Part shown: positions 20,864 to 30,487 of the stretch, piece by piece
Position numbering within the stretch: the first letter of the stretch is position 1
Layout: each line of letters opens with the position of its first letter
From: Enterobacillus tribolii
GTDB taxonomy: Bacteria > Pseudomonadota > Gammaproteobacteria > Enterobacterales > Enterobacteriaceae
Reading direction: 5' to 3'
NCBI RefSeq assembly: GCF_003363015.1
Contig: NZ_QRAP01000002.1
Location: 248,001-312,000, forward strand
DNA: 64,000 bases
Program-made: the position numbers and the translations under genes
Notes under the pieces: generated by a model
What the model saw: the letters and a program-made list of their open reading frames with translations, nothing else
Told to the model about the DNA's origin: nothing
The model's database searches: none

Positions 20864-23152
20864 TTGAGCGATTTGACTCACGACGGAACCGAGCGCGTTG
20901 CGCTGCATACGTTCACTGAAAATGCCTACCTGAACTACTCCATGTACGTCATCATGGACCGGGCGTTACCCTTTATCGGCGACGGCCTGAAGCCGGTTCA
21001 GCGCCGTATTGTGTATGCCATGTCCGAACTGGGGCTGAATGCCAGCGCCAAGTTCAAAAAGTCCGCGCGTACCGTGGGCGACGTGCTGGGTAAATACCAT
21101 CCGCACGGCGACAGCGCCTGCTATGAAGCGATGGTGCTGATGGCGCAGCCGTTCTCTTACCGCTACCCGCTGGTGGACGGCCAGGGCAACTGGGGTGCGC
21201 CGGACGATCCGAAATCGTTCGCGGCGATGCGTTATACCGAATCGCGCCTGTCGAAATATGCGGAAGTGCTGCTCAGCGAACTGGGGCAGGGCACGGTCGA
21301 CTATATTCCCAACTTTGACGGTACGCTGCAGGAGCCGAAGATGCTGCCTGCGCGCTTACCCAATATCCTGCTCAACGGCACCACCGGCATCGCGGTAGGG
21401 ATGGCGACCGATATCCCGCCGCACAACGTGCGTGAAGTCGCGAATGCGCTGGTGGCGCTGCTGGAGAAGCCGGATACTTCGCTGGATGAGCTGCTGCAAT
21501 ACGTGCAGGGGCCGGACTTCCCCACAGAAGCCGAAATCATCACCCCGGCGGAAGAGATCCGTAAAATTTACCGTTCCGGGCGCGGCTCGGTGCGTATGCG
21601 CGCGGTATGGAAAAAAGAAGATGGCGAAATCGTCATTTCCGCGCTGCCGCATCAGGTGTCCGGCGCCAAGGTGCTGGAACAGATCGCCAGCCAGATGCGC
21701 GCTAAAAAGCTGCCGATGATCGATGACCTGCGCGACGAATCTAACCACGAGAACCCGACGCGCCTGGTGCTGGTGCCGCGTTCCAACCGTGTGGATCTGG
21801 ATCAGGTGATGAACCACCTGTTCGCCACCACCGATCTGGAGCGCAGCTACCGTATCAACATGAACATGATCGGGCTGGACGGCCGCCCGGCGGTCAAGGA
21901 TCTCAGCGTGATCCTGACCGAATGGCTGGCTTTCCGCCGCGACACCGTGCGCCGCCGTCTCTCCCACCGGCTGGAGCGGGTGCTGAAGCGCCTGCATATC
22001 CTGGAAGGTTTGCTGGTCGCGTTCCTCAATATTGATGAAGTGATCCACATCATCCGCACTGAAGATGAACCCAAACCGGTGCTGATGGCGCGTTTCTCGC
22101 TGACGGATACCCAGGCGGAAGCCATTCTGGAACTGAAACTGCGCCACCTGGCGCGGCTGGAAGAGATGAAAATCCGTGGTGAGCAGGATGAGCTGGCGAA
22201 AGAGCGCGATCAGTTACAGGCGCTGCTGGCCTCAGAACGTAAGCTCAACACCCTGATCAAAAAAGAAATTCAGGCCGATGCGCAAACTTATGGCGACGAC
22301 CGCCGTTCGCCGTTGCAAGAGCGTGAAGAAGCGAAGGCGATGAGCGAGCACGACTTCGTGCCGTCTGAGCCGGTGACCATCGTGCTGTCGGAAGGCGGCT
22401 GGGTGCGCAGCGCCAAAGGGCATGACATCGATCCCAGCGGGCTGAGCTACAAGGCCGGCGACAGCTTCCGCGCCGCTGCGCGCGGCAAGAGTAACCAGCC
22501 GGTGGTGTTTATTGACTCCACGGGGCGCAGTTATGCGCTCGATCCGCTGTCGTTGCCTTCCGCCCGCGGGCAGGGCGAGCCGTTGACCGGCAAACTGACG
22601 CCGCCGCCGGGCGCCACCATTGAACAGGTGCTGATGGCCGGCGACGATCAAAAGCTGCTGATGGCCTCAGACGCCGGTTACGGTTTCGTCTGCACCTTCA
22701 GCGATCTTGTGGCGCGCAACCGTGCGGGCAAGGCGATGCTGACGCTGCCGGACAATGCCAGGGTCTTGCCGCCGCTGGAGATCCACGGCGAAGACAACAT
22801 GCTGCTGGCGGTAACCAAAGCCGGCCGTATGCTGATGTTCCCGGTGAACGATTTGCCGGAGCTTTCTAAGGGCAAGGGCAACAAGATTATCTCCATTCCT
22901 GCCGCGCAGGCGGCATCTGGCGAAGATACGCTGATATGGCTGTTCGTCTTGCCGCCGCAAAGCTCGGTGACGCTGCACGTTGGCAAGCGTAAACTGACGC
23001 TGAAACCGGAAGACCTGCAGAAATTCCGTGCCGAACGCGGGCGTAAAGGTACGTTGTTGCCGCGCGGCCTGCAACGTATCGAACGTGTTGAGGTGGATAC
23101 GCCTCAGGCGGCGCTGCGTCTGGATAACGGAAGCGGCGACAGCGAGGAATAA
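20864..23152 (+). CDS. parC: DNA topoisomerase IV subunit A (ParC)
   Basis: A 762-residue DNA-breakage subunit of topoisomerase IV. The active-site tyrosine is Y124 in AAMRYTESR. The quinolone-resistance positions equivalent to E. coli Ser80 and Glu84 are S84 and E88 in [12 protein letters not shown], i.e. the susceptible residues. The C-terminal beta-pinwheel region follows from about residue 500. The start is TTG at 20864 with AGAGG eight bases upstream; it gives the canonical MSDL N-terminus, while the ATG just before it is out of frame and stops after two codons. Confidence 0.96.
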   Translation: MSDLTHDGTERVALHTFTENAYLNYSMYVIMDRALPFIGDGLKPVQRRIVYAMSELGLNASAKFKKSARTVGDVLGKYHPHGDSACYEAMVLMAQPFSYRYPLVDGQGNWGAPDDPKSFAAMRYTESRLSKYAEVLLSELGQGTVDYIPNFDGTLQEPKMLPARLPNILLNGTTGIAVGMATDIPPHNVREVANALVALLEKPDTSLDELLQYVQGPDFPTEAEIITPAEEIRKIYRSGRGSVRMRAVWKKEDGEIVISALPHQVSGAKVLEQIASQMRAKKLPMIDDLRDESNHENPTRLVLVPRSNRVDLDQVMNHLFATTDLERSYRINMNMIGLDGRPAVKDLSVILTEWLAFRRDTVRRRLSHRLERVLKRLHILEGLLVAFLNIDEVIHIIRTEDEPKPVLMARFSLTDTQAEAILELKLRHLARLEEMKIRGEQDELAKERDQLQALLASERKLNTLIKKEIQADAQTYGDDRRSPLQEREEAKAMSEHDFVPSEPVTIVLSEGGWVRSAKGHDIDPSGLSYKAGDSFRAAARGKSNQPVVFIDSTGRSYALDPLSLPSARGQGEPLTGKLTPPPGATIEQVLMAGDDQKLLMASDAGYGFVCTFSDLVARNRAGKAMLTLPDNARVLPPLEIHGEDNMLLAVTKAGRMLMFPVNDLPELSKGKGNKIISIPAAQAASGEDTLIWLFVLPPQSSVTLHVGKRKLTLKPEDLQKFRAERGRKGTLLPRGLQRIERVEVDTPQAALRLDNGSGDSEE

Positions 23153-23160
23153 GCGGGAAA

Positions 23161-23553
23161 ATGAAAACCTTCGCGAACCCTCCGGGGCTTCATGCCCCGC
23201 TGGCGCGTTACTCCCACCAGGCGGAAATCCGCGGCCCGCAGCGCTGGCTGGTTTTGTCAGGGCAGATCGGCATGACGCCTCAGGGCGCCGTGCCGGAGGA
23301 CGCCGCCGCACAACTGGCGCTGGCGCTTGATAACGTCCTGGAAAATTTGCGCGCGGCGCAGATGCGACGCGAAGACCTGATCAAACTGACGTTCTATTTG
23401 GTTGCCCCCGACGACGCAGCGCGGCGGCGGCAAATCATCAGCGAGAAACTGGGCGAACATGAACCCTGCATGACGGTGGTTTACGTGGCGGGGCTGGCTT
23501 CACCGGCGCTGAAAGTTGAGATCGAGGGCTGGGCCTGTCGCGACGACGGGTAA
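23161..23553 (+). CDS. RidA/YjgF-family protein
   Basis: A 130-residue single-domain RidA-like protein. Members include enamine/imine deaminases, but this paralogue is divergent. Visible features are RWLVLSGQIGMTPQGA near residue 30, LALDNVLENLRAAQMRREDLIKLTFYL in the middle and a CMTVVYVAGL strand near the end. The usual RidA arginine in a C-terminal R-x-x-VE context is not obvious here (ALKVEIEGWA instead), so deaminase activity cannot be assumed. It starts 8 bp after parC and is probably cotranscribed. Confidence 0.8.
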   Translation: MKTFANPPGLHAPLARYSHQAEIRGPQRWLVLSGQIGMTPQGAVPEDAAAQLALALDNVLENLRAAQMRREDLIKLTFYLVAPDDAARRRQIISEKLGEHEPCMTVVYVAGLASPALKVEIEGWACRDDG

Positions 23554-23682
23554 CCCGGTTCCGGTTTGCGTTGTTAACCGGCTTTGGCCGGGGGAATAAC
23601 GCGTTTACGCTGCGGCTCACGGGAAGGTGAGTTTTGCGGTGAAGCCGGTATACTAATCCGGCGATAGGCTGATGAGGTTGTT

Positions 23683-24426
23683 ATGCTACTAATTGTGCGC
23701 GTTGTACTGGTTACCCTGTACTCTGTTTTGGTCTGTATTCTTGGATCGCTGTATTGCCTGCTCAGCCCGCGTAACCCGAAGCACGTGGCTACGTTCGGGC
23801 ATATGTTCGGCCGTCTGGCCCCGCTGCTGGGCCTGAAGGTGGAAACCCGGATACCGCCGGAGGCGAAGCATTACGGCAACGCGATCTACATCGCCAACCA
23901 TCAGAATAATTACGACATGGTCACCGCGTCCAATGCGGTACAAACCAATACGGTGACCGTGGGGAAAAAAAGCCTGATCTGGATCCCTTTCTTCGGCCAG
24001 CTGTATTGGCTGACCGGCAACCTGCTGATTGACCGCGACAACCGTTCCAAAGCGCACGGCACCATCGCGCAGGTGGTGGAGCAGTTCAAGCGTAAAAAGA
24101 TCTCGTTCTGGATGTTCCCCGAAGGCACCCGCAGCCGCGGGCGCGGCCTGATGCCGTTTAAAACCGGCGCGTTTCATGCCGCTATTGCCGCCGGTGTGCC
24201 GATTATCCCGATCTGCGTCTCCTCGACCAACGATAAAGTGAAGCTGAACCGTCTGAACAACGGACTGGTGATCGTGGAAATGCTGCCGCCGGTGGACGTC
24301 AGCCAGTTTGGTAAGGATCAGGTGCGGGCATTAGCGGAGCATTGCCGCAACCTCATGCAGGCCAAGATTGCCGAGCTGGATGCCGAAGTTGCACAGCGGG
24401 AAGCGGAAGCGAAAAAAACAGCCTGA
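23683..24426 (+). CDS. plsC: 1-acyl-sn-glycerol-3-phosphate acyltransferase
   Basis: A 247-residue membrane-bound enzyme converting lysophosphatidate to phosphatidate. It has an N-terminal transmembrane segment (residues 1-28), the catalytic HX4D box NHQNNYD with H73 and D78, and the glycerophosphate-binding FPEGTRSRG starting at residue 145. Length and sequence are close to E. coli PlsC (245). A GAGG site lies upstream of the ATG. Confidence 0.97.
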   Translation: MLLIVRVVLVTLYSVLVCILGSLYCLLSPRNPKHVATFGHMFGRLAPLLGLKVETRIPPEAKHYGNAIYIANHQNNYDMVTASNAVQTNTVTVGKKSLIWIPFFGQLYWLTGNLLIDRDNRSKAHGTIAQVVEQFKRKKISFWMFPEGTRSRGRGLMPFKTGAFHAAIAAGVPIIPICVSSTNDKVKLNRLNNGLVIVEMLPPVDVSQFGKDQVRALAEHCRNLMQAKIAELDAEVAQREAEAKKTA

Positions 24427-24554
24427 TCCGGGCTAACGGTTTCACACTATTGAGCGTTTGTCTGTGCAGCCGCTTTCCCTTCGCCGCCGGAAGCGGGTAT
24501 CGCTTGTGGCGAAGGATGGCGTGAGTTCGCAGACAGAAATTTCATGGAGTTGGT

Positions 24555-25973
24555 ATGTCACTCAGTCGACGTCGGTTTATTCAGGCTTCGGGGCTGGCGC
24601 TGTGCGCGACGACCCTGCCGCTGAAAGCGCGTGCGGCCGGCGCCTCTAATTTGTTACCCGTGCCCCCCCTGCTGGAGTCCCGGCGCGGCCAGCCGTTGTT
24701 TCTGACGTTGCAGTCTACCCACTGGGCATTTTCCGGCGGGCGTAAAGACAGCGTCTGGGGCATCAACGGCATGTATCTCGGCCCGACGGTGCGGGTGTAT
24801 AACGGCGATGACGCCAAGCTAATCTACAGTAATCGCCTGGCGGAACCCGTGGCGATGGAGATCAGCGGCCTGCAACTGCCCGGCCCGTTGTCCGGCGGCG
24901 CGGCGCGGCTGATGTCGCCCGGCGTGGACTGGTCGCCGGTGCTGCCCATCCGCCAGCAGGCGGCGACCTGCTGGTATCACGCCAACACGCCCAACCGCAT
25001 GGCGCAGCACGTCTATAATGGGCTGGCGGGTTTGTGGCTGGTGGAGGATGAGGTCAGCAAGACGTTGCCCCTGCCCAACCACTACGGCGTCGATGATTTT
25101 CCCGTCATTATTCAGGACAAACGGCTGGATACCTTCGGCTCGCCGGTCTATAACGCGCCGGCGTCCGGCGGTTTCTTTGGCGATACCCTGCTGGTCAACG
25201 GTATTGAAGATCCGTACGTGGAAGTCTCCCGCGGCTGGGTACGCCTGCGCTTGCTGAATGCCTCCAACGCCCGGCGTTATACTCTGCAGATGAGCGATAA
25301 CCGCGCCTTCCACGTGATCGCCAGCGATCAGGGCTTTATGCCGGCGCCGGTAGAAGTCAGTTCGCTGACGCTGGCGCCCGGCGAACGGCGCGAAGTGTTG
25401 GTTGATATGTCGAAAGGGGAAGAGGTGACGATCACCGCCGGGGAAGCCGCCGGGCTGATGGATCGCCTGCGCGGCCTGTTCGAGCCTTCGTCGATTCTGG
25501 TTTCTACCTCGGTGCTGACGCTGCGCCCGACCGGGCTGCTGCCGCTGGTGACGGACAATCTGCCGATGCGGTTGGTGACGGATCAGATGATGAACGGCAA
25601 CGTGGTGCGCTCACGCGATCTGGTGCTGGGCGACGGCGCTTCGCCGGGAATCAACGGAGCCTTGTGGGATCTGAACCGCACTGATATTCAGGCACGGCAG
25701 GGAACCTGGGAACACTGGACGGTTAACGCCAGCCTGCCGCAATCTTTCCATATTCAGGGCGTGCAGTTTTTGATTAAAAGCGTCAACAATGCGCCGCCGA
25801 TGATGGAAGACCGTGGCTGGAAAGACACCGTGTGGGTCGATGGTCAGGTTGAGCTGCTGGTTTATTTTCCGCAGCCTTCTTCCCCGCATTTCCCGTTTAT
25901 CTACTACAGCCAGACGCTGGAGATGGCCGATCGCGGTTCGGCCGGCCAGCTGGTGGTCGAGCCAGCGTCCTGA
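24555..25973 (+). CDS. ftsP: Cell division protein FtsP (SufI)
   Basis: A 472-residue periplasmic multicopper-oxidase-like protein exported by the Tat pathway. The twin-arginine signal is visible at the start (SLSRRRFIQASGLAL, cleavage near residue 28). It has three cupredoxin-like domains but lacks the HXH copper ligands of true oxidases, as known for SufI/FtsP, which stabilises the divisome under stress. It follows plsC as in E. coli. Its stop lies only 6 bp from the stop of convergent treR. Confidence 0.94.
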   Translation: MSLSRRRFIQASGLALCATTLPLKARAAGASNLLPVPPLLESRRGQPLFLTLQSTHWAFSGGRKDSVWGINGMYLGPTVRVYNGDDAKLIYSNRLAEPVAMEISGLQLPGPLSGGAARLMSPGVDWSPVLPIRQQAATCWYHANTPNRMAQHVYNGLAGLWLVEDEVSKTLPLPNHYGVDDFPVIIQDKRLDTFGSPVYNAPASGGFFGDTLLVNGIEDPYVEVSRGWVRLRLLNASNARRYTLQMSDNRAFHVIASDQGFMPAPVEVSSLTLAPGERREVLVDMSKGEEVTITAGEAAGLMDRLRGLFEPSSILVSTSVLTLRPTGLLPLVTDNLPMRLVTDQMMNGNVVRSRDLVLGDGASPGINGALWDLNRTDIQARQGTWEHWTVNASLPQSFHIQGVQFLIKSVNNAPPMMEDRGWKDTVWVDGQVELLVYFPQPSSPHFPFIYYSQTLEMADRGSAGQLVVEPAS

Positions 25974-25979
25974 CGCCCG

Positions 25980-26933
25980 CTATTCCGTCAGCGTACAGGG
26001 AACCGTCAGGCGGCGAACGGGCTGGCTGTCGTGCAGTTGCCCCATCAATTGCTGTATCGCCAGGCGTCCGGCTTCGGCGTTGCCGGGATCGACGGAAAAG
26101 GTTTGCGGGTAGAGAAAGTGCAGCAGGGCATTATTGCCGATGCCGCAAACCTGAATCGCCTCAAGCTGATGTTCGTGCAGGTATTTGCTGACGCCGATGG
26201 CGATGGTGTCTGACGCGCAGACAATGGCGGTGGTTTCCGGCGTGAGAACCTCGGGAACCCGCTGATAACCGCTTTGATAGGTCAGCTCGCCGAGTGAAGC
26301 GTCGGGCGTGAGGCCGTAATGGCGGCAGCGTTCCTGATAGGCGGCATGACGGCGGCTGCCGGTGGTGGCATCGGACTCTTTGACGCCGATAAAAGCGATG
26401 CGGCGGTGCCCCTGCTGATACAGTTTGTCCACCAGCAGCGTTATGGCGCCGGCGTCGTTATAGCAAACGGATGCGATTTCCGCATATTCCCGCGCCACCA
26501 CGATCATCTTGTTACGCCAGGGATGCAGCATTTTTTCATCAAGCCCGGTAAAACCGAACAGCACCAGCCCATCGACGTTGCGCTGCGCCAGCACCGCCAG
26601 ATGCTCTTTTACCCGCTGATTTTCAAAGCGACTTTCCAGCAGAATCGGATCATAACCCCGTTCATACAACAGCGGCAGCATGGCGCTGACGGACTGGTTT
26701 TCCGCATTGGAATCCATACGGGAAATAATGATGGCCACCACTTTGTCGCTCTGTCCGCGCATGGCGCGGGCGGACTTTGAGGGGGAAAAGTTTTGCTGGC
26801 GGATGATTTCCATCACCCGCTCGCGGGTGCGCTCGCTGACCCCTTCCTCCCGGTTGATCACGCGGGATACGGTAGATTTTCCGACGCCGCTGAGACGGGC
26901 GATATCTTTAATCGTCAGGCGATTTGATGACAT
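25980..26933 (-). CDS. treR: Trehalose operon repressor TreR (LacI family)
   Basis: A 317-residue LacI-type repressor. The N-terminal HTH and hinge (LTIKDIARLSGVGKSTVSRV, then SARAMRGQSDKVVAI) are nearly those of E. coli TreR, which responds to trehalose 6-phosphate and controls treBC. The periplasmic-binding-protein-like effector domain covers about residues 60-317 (VLFGFTGL, CYNDAGA, TTGSRRHAAY are shared features). No treB or treC gene is in this window, so it is an orphan at this locus, inserted between ftsP and ygiQ. Confidence 0.88.
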   Translation of the reverse strand: MSSNRLTIKDIARLSGVGKSTVSRVINREEGVSERTRERVMEIIRQQNFSPSKSARAMRGQSDKVVAIIISRMDSNAENQSVSAMLPLLYERGYDPILLESRFENQRVKEHLAVLAQRNVDGLVLFGFTGLDEKMLHPWRNKMIVVAREYAEIASVCYNDAGAITLLVDKLYQQGHRRIAFIGVKESDATTGSRRHAAYQERCRHYGLTPDASLGELTYQSGYQRVPEVLTPETTAIVCASDTIAIGVSKYLHEHQLEAIQVCGIGNNALLHFLYPQTFSVDPGNAEAGRLAIQQLMGQLHDSQPVRRLTVPCTLTE

Positions 26934-26958
26934 CAGTACCTCTGAAAACGCAATGAAC

Positions 26959-26971
26959 CGGGAAATTCCCG
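26959..26971. promoter_or_regulatory. Palindrome upstream of treR
   Basis: CGGGAA-A-TTCCCG, a perfect 6+1+6 palindrome 26 bp upstream of the treR start. It resembles the GGGAAC-type half-sites I associate with TreR operators, so it may be an autoregulatory site. The half-site spacing is odd-numbered here. Confidence 0.4.
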
Positions 26972-27162
26972 CCGTGAATTTGAACCTATTGTTGTCATTA
27001 AGCTGCTTAATAACAAGTTATTGGCGCATATTCGTCAGTCAAAAGTGGGGCTTTGCCGATTTTATCCTCTCATTTATCCGGTAAAACCCGTATAATCGCG
27101 CCCCTGTTTATGGTGATTTCTTCACCACTGCGCTTTTCCTCCGGTGACCGAAAGAGTAACTC

Positions 27163-29301
27163 ATGAGTAGCATTAGCCTGATCCAACCCGAACGCGATCT
27201 GTTTTCTTACACGCCTTATTGGGCGGAATGTTTCGGCACCGCGCCGTTTTTGCCGATGTCGCGGGAAGAGATGGATACCCTGGGGTGGGACAGTTGCGAC
27301 ATCATCATCGTCACCGGCGACGCCTATGTTGATCATCCCAGCTTCGGGATGGCGATCATCGGCCGCATGCTGGAAGCGCAGGGCTTTCGCGTGGGAATTA
27401 TCGCCCAGCCTGACTGGAGTAATAAAAACGACTTTATGCGCCTGGGCAAGCCGAACCTGTTTTTCGGCGTGACTGCGGGCAACATGGACTCGATGATCAA
27501 CGGCTATACCGCCGATCGCAAACTGCGCCACGATGATGCCTATACGCCGGGCAACGTGCGCGGCAAGCGTCCGGATCGCGCGACGCTGGTCTATACCCAG
27601 CGGTGTAAAGAAGCCTATAAAGACGTGCCGGTGCTGCTGGGCGGCATCGAGGCCAGCCTGCGCCGCATCGCGCATTATGATTATTGGTCTGACACCGTGC
27701 GCCGTTCGGTGCTGGTGGATGCCAAGGCGGATATGCTGGTGTACGGCAACGGCGAACGTCCTATGGTGGAAGTGGCGCACCGCCTGGCGGCGGGCGAGGC
27801 GATCAGCGATATCACCGACGTACGTAATACCGCGATCATGCGCAAAGAAGCGCTGCCCGGCTGGAGCGGCGTGGACTCGACGCGGCTGGATAAGCCGGGA
27901 CGCATCGATCCGATCCCCAACCCTTACGGCGACGATCTGGCCTGCATGCCGGCAAAAGACAAGAATGAAGCCCAGCCGGTTACGGTACGTGCGGCAAAGC
28001 CCAAGCCGTGGGAAAAAACCTATGTGCTTTTGCCCTCGTTTGAGAAAGTCAAAAACGACAAGGTGCTGTATGCCCATACGTCGCGCATTCTGCATCATGA
28101 AACCAACCCTGGCTGCGCCAGGGCGCTGATGCAAAAACACGGCGATCGCTACGTGTGGATCAACCCACCCGCGATTCCGTTGAGCACCGAAGAGATGGAC
28201 AGCGTCTTCGCGCTGCCGTATCAGCGCGTGCCGCACCCTTCGTATGGTAAAGCGCGCCTCGCCGCTTACGAGATGATCCGTTTCTCTATCAACATTATGC
28301 GCGGCTGTTACGGCGGCTGCTCATTTTGCTCCATCACCGAGCATGAGGGGCGCATTATCCAGAGCCGTTCGCAGGAATCCATCATCCGCGAAATTGAAGA
28401 GATCCGCGACAGCGTGCCGGGATTTACCGGCGTGATTTCCGATTTGGGCGGGCCGACGGCCAACATGTACATGCTGCGTTGCCAGTCGCCGCGCGCGGAA
28501 CAGACCTGCCGCCGCGCGTCGTGCGTTTATCCGGAGATTTGCCAGCACATGGACACTAACCATGAGCCGACGATCAATCTGTACCGCAAGGCGCGTGACG
28601 TGAAGGGTGTGAAGAAGATCCTGATAGCCTCCGGCGTGCGTTACGATCTGGCGGTGGAAGATCCGCGTTATATCAAAGAGCTGGCGACGCACCATGTGGG
28701 TGGCTATCTCAAGATTGCGCCGGAGCATACCGAAGAAGGCCCGCTGTCGATGATGATGAAACCGGGAATGGGGACATATCATCGTTTTAAAGAGCTGTTC
28801 GATATGTATTCGAAACAGGCGGGCAAAGAGCAGTACCTGATTCCGTACTTTATTTCCGCGCATCCGGGCACCCGCGATGAAGACATGGTAAATCTGGCGC
28901 TGTGGCTGAAGAAAAACCGTTTCCGGTTGGATCAGGTGCAGAACTTTTATCCGTCGCCGTTGGCAAACTCGACCACCATGTATTACACGGGGAAGAATCC
29001 GCTGGCGAAGGTGGATTATAAGAGTGAGGACGTGGTGGTGCCGAAAGGCGACCGCCAGCGGCGGTTACAGAAGGCGCTGCTGCGGTATCATGATCCGGCT
29101 AACTGGCCGTTGATTCGTAAGGCATTGGAGGAGATGGGGCTGAAACATTTGATCGGCGGTCGCCGGGAGTGTTTGGTGCCTGCGCCGTCGCTGGAGGAGC
29201 AGAGGGAGGCCAGACGGATGCAGAGGGGGACGCGGTTGGCGTTGACGAAGCATACGGGTAATCAGAACAGGGTTGGGAAAACTAAGGCGAAATTGAAATA
29301 G
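27163..29301 (+). CDS. ygiQ: Radical SAM protein YgiQ
   Basis: A 712-residue radical SAM enzyme of the UPF0313 family. The 4Fe-4S motif CX3CX2C is at C382, C386 and C389 ([10 protein letters not shown]). An N-terminal B12-binding-like region ([17 protein letters not shown]) and a basic C-terminal tail are also present. The substrate is unknown. The last roughly 120 coding bases have unusual composition (49 G against 20 C in 29181-29301, with AGG, GGG and TTG codons), and the stop codon directly abuts a 269-bp repeat. Confidence 0.94.
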   Translation: MSSISLIQPERDLFSYTPYWAECFGTAPFLPMSREEMDTLGWDSCDIIIVTGDAYVDHPSFGMAIIGRMLEAQGFRVGIIAQPDWSNKNDFMRLGKPNLFFGVTAGNMDSMINGYTADRKLRHDDAYTPGNVRGKRPDRATLVYTQRCKEAYKDVPVLLGGIEASLRRIAHYDYWSDTVRRSVLVDAKADMLVYGNGERPMVEVAHRLAAGEAISDITDVRNTAIMRKEALPGWSGVDSTRLDKPGRIDPIPNPYGDDLACMPAKDKNEAQPVTVRAAKPKPWEKTYVLLPSFEKVKNDKVLYAHTSRILHHETNPGCARALMQKHGDRYVWINPPAIPLSTEEMDSVFALPYQRVPHPSYGKARLAAYEMIRFSINIMRGCYGGCSFCSITEHEGRIIQSRSQESIIREIEEIRDSVPGFTGVISDLGGPTANMYMLRCQSPRAEQTCRRASCVYPEICQHMDTNHEPTINLYRKARDVKGVKKILIASGVRYDLAVEDPRYIKELATHHVGGYLKIAPEHTEEGPLSMMMKPGMGTYHRFKELFDMYSKQAGKEQYLIPYFISAHPGTRDEDMVNLALWLKKNRFRLDQVQNFYPSPLANSTTMYYTGKNPLAKVDYKSEDVVVPKGDRQRRLQKALLRYHDPANWPLIRKALEEMGLKHLIGGRRECLVPAPSLEEQREARRMQRGTRLALTKHTGNQNRVGKTKAKLK

Positions 29302-29569
29302 TTGGGGAGGGTTCCGTCCGCGTTGGCGGTGGTGCCAGATGTGGCCCCGCTGCGGCGGCCGGGCAAAGGGTGGCTGGGCGGCCACCCTCTGCACTCCCGC
29401 GCCTTAGGTGCGGGCCGCCTTTCCCGCCCGCTTCGCGGGTGCCTTCCTCACCCTTTGGCCCTATGGCACCGGCTGCGGAAGGGCATCCTGCCCATCCTCG
29501 CCTCTCGCCGCATCCATGCGGCGAGTGCCGGGCCAAAGGGTTCGTCAGCGATTCAGGAGGCCAGCGGCT
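29301..29569 (+). repeat. 269-bp hairpin-rich repeat, left copy
   Basis: Near-identical to the reverse complement of 30218-30486; I count two differences (at 29366 and 29551). It starts on the last base of the ygiQ stop codon. The right part folds well: GGGCCAAAGGG at 29530-29540 pairs with CCCTTTGGCCC at 29451-29461 and encloses two hairpins, GGGCA-TCC-TGCCC at 29481-29493 and CGCCGCAT-CC-ATGCGGCG at 29506-29523. Spurious ORFs run through it in several frames. Confidence 0.9.
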
Positions 29570-29876
29570 CTTTAGTAGTCTTTGGGTGAGTATTTAAGTG
29601 AGCTTAACCAATTGATTTTAATATAATCTTTTTTATTTTTTCGAGCAGCTTTCCAATTTTTACAGCAACTCCTCTGTAATGTATTTCCCTCTATTCTTCT
29701 GCTGTGAATCTTGCGTTATTGTATTTCTGCTACGGCAAAATTCGTAGCCGGGATTGGAACCCCTGAATATCTCAGTGATTGGAAAAATGTTTATTTTTCC
29801 AGCGCCTGCCGGTGTGCAGAAAAATGGAGTGACCGCGTACGCGGTGATGGGGTTTCACAATCTTAGGAAATACGTT
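29570..29876 (+). other. AT-rich stretch and structured leader inside the repeat cassette
   Basis: Directly after the GC-rich repeat the sequence becomes AT-rich up to about 29730, then has a leader with the perfect palindrome ACCGCGTACGCGGT at 29832-29845. An in-frame extension of the following gene back to a TTG at 29754 is open. The leader sequence resembles those I associate with P4-like prophage regulatory regions, but I cannot verify that here. Confidence 0.4.
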
Positions 29877-30170
29877 ATGACCACGCATACATCCTCTATT
29901 GCGGCTTTTTGTGATTTGTTATCCAGTCTTAATTTCAGCCATTACGACGAGCTTGAGCTTGTTGATCTCAATGCCCTAACAGCCAGTATGGTTGAGGGGC
30001 TTAGTCATGGATTGCTGTTTATTGGAGAAACATTAGAAAGCGGCGCACAATTCCCGCCAGAAAGCCTGCTGCAACTGAGTGAAGTATTAACTGCTCACGC
30101 ACACATATTACCGGCTTTGCACCTTATTGGAGACAAAGCCCTGATAGAACTAACCCACCGGCATGCATAA
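29877..30170 (+). CDS. Hypothetical protein carried between inverted repeats
   Basis: A 97-residue acidic, probably helical protein I do not recognise. It is rich in Leu and Glu with two amphipathic stretches (SIAAFCDLLSSLNF and ALTASMVEGLSHGLLFIGETLES) and no signal peptide or membrane segment. The ATG at 29877 has an AGGA nearby; an alternative TTG start at 29754 would give 138 residues. It lies alone between two inverted 269-bp repeats, in DNA with different composition from the ygiQ and dkgA genes around it, so it was probably acquired with them. Confidence 0.55.
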   Translation: MTTHTSSIAAFCDLLSSLNFSHYDELELVDLNALTASMVEGLSHGLLFIGETLESGAQFPPESLLQLSEVLTAHAHILPALHLIGDKALIELTHRHA

Positions 30171-30217
30171 CAAATGAAAGACAGCCGCTGAAACACTCTC
30201 CTCAAAAACAACACGAA

Positions 30218-30486
30218 AGCCGCTGGCCTCCTGAACCGCTGACGAACCCTTTGGCCCGGCACTCGCCGCATGGATGCGGCGAGAGGCGAGGATGGGCAGG
30301 ATGCCCTTCCGCAGCCGGTGCCATAGGGCCAAAGGGTGAGGAAGGCACCCGCGAAGCGGGCGGGAAAGGCGGCCCGCACCTAAGGCGCGGGAGTGCAGAG
30401 GGTGGCCGCCCAGCCACCCTCTGCCCGGCCGCCGCAGCGGGGCCACATCTGGCACCACCGCCAACGCGGACGGAACCCTCCCCAAC
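30218..30486 (-). repeat. 269-bp hairpin-rich repeat, right copy (inverted)
   Basis: Inverted copy of 29301-29569, ending one base before the dkgA stop codon. Each copy therefore abuts the stop codon of the flanking gene, and the 648 bp between them could in principle invert by homologous recombination. Confidence 0.9.
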
Positions 30487-30487
30487 C

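Noticed and set aside
21101-21135. Quinolone-resistance mutation in parC
   Set aside because: The residues equivalent to Ser80 and Glu84 are unchanged (Ser84 and Glu88 in this protein).
27070-28236. 388-aa open frame antisense to ygiQ
   Set aside because: It is an accidental open frame opposite a well-conserved radical SAM gene. The translation is Arg/His-rich and unlike any family, as expected for the complement of a GC-rich gene.
29302-29597. ORFs running through the 269-bp repeats in both copies
   Set aside because: The hairpins force repeated open frames rich in Arg, Pro and Ala in several frames at once; no ribosome sites and no codon preference support coding.
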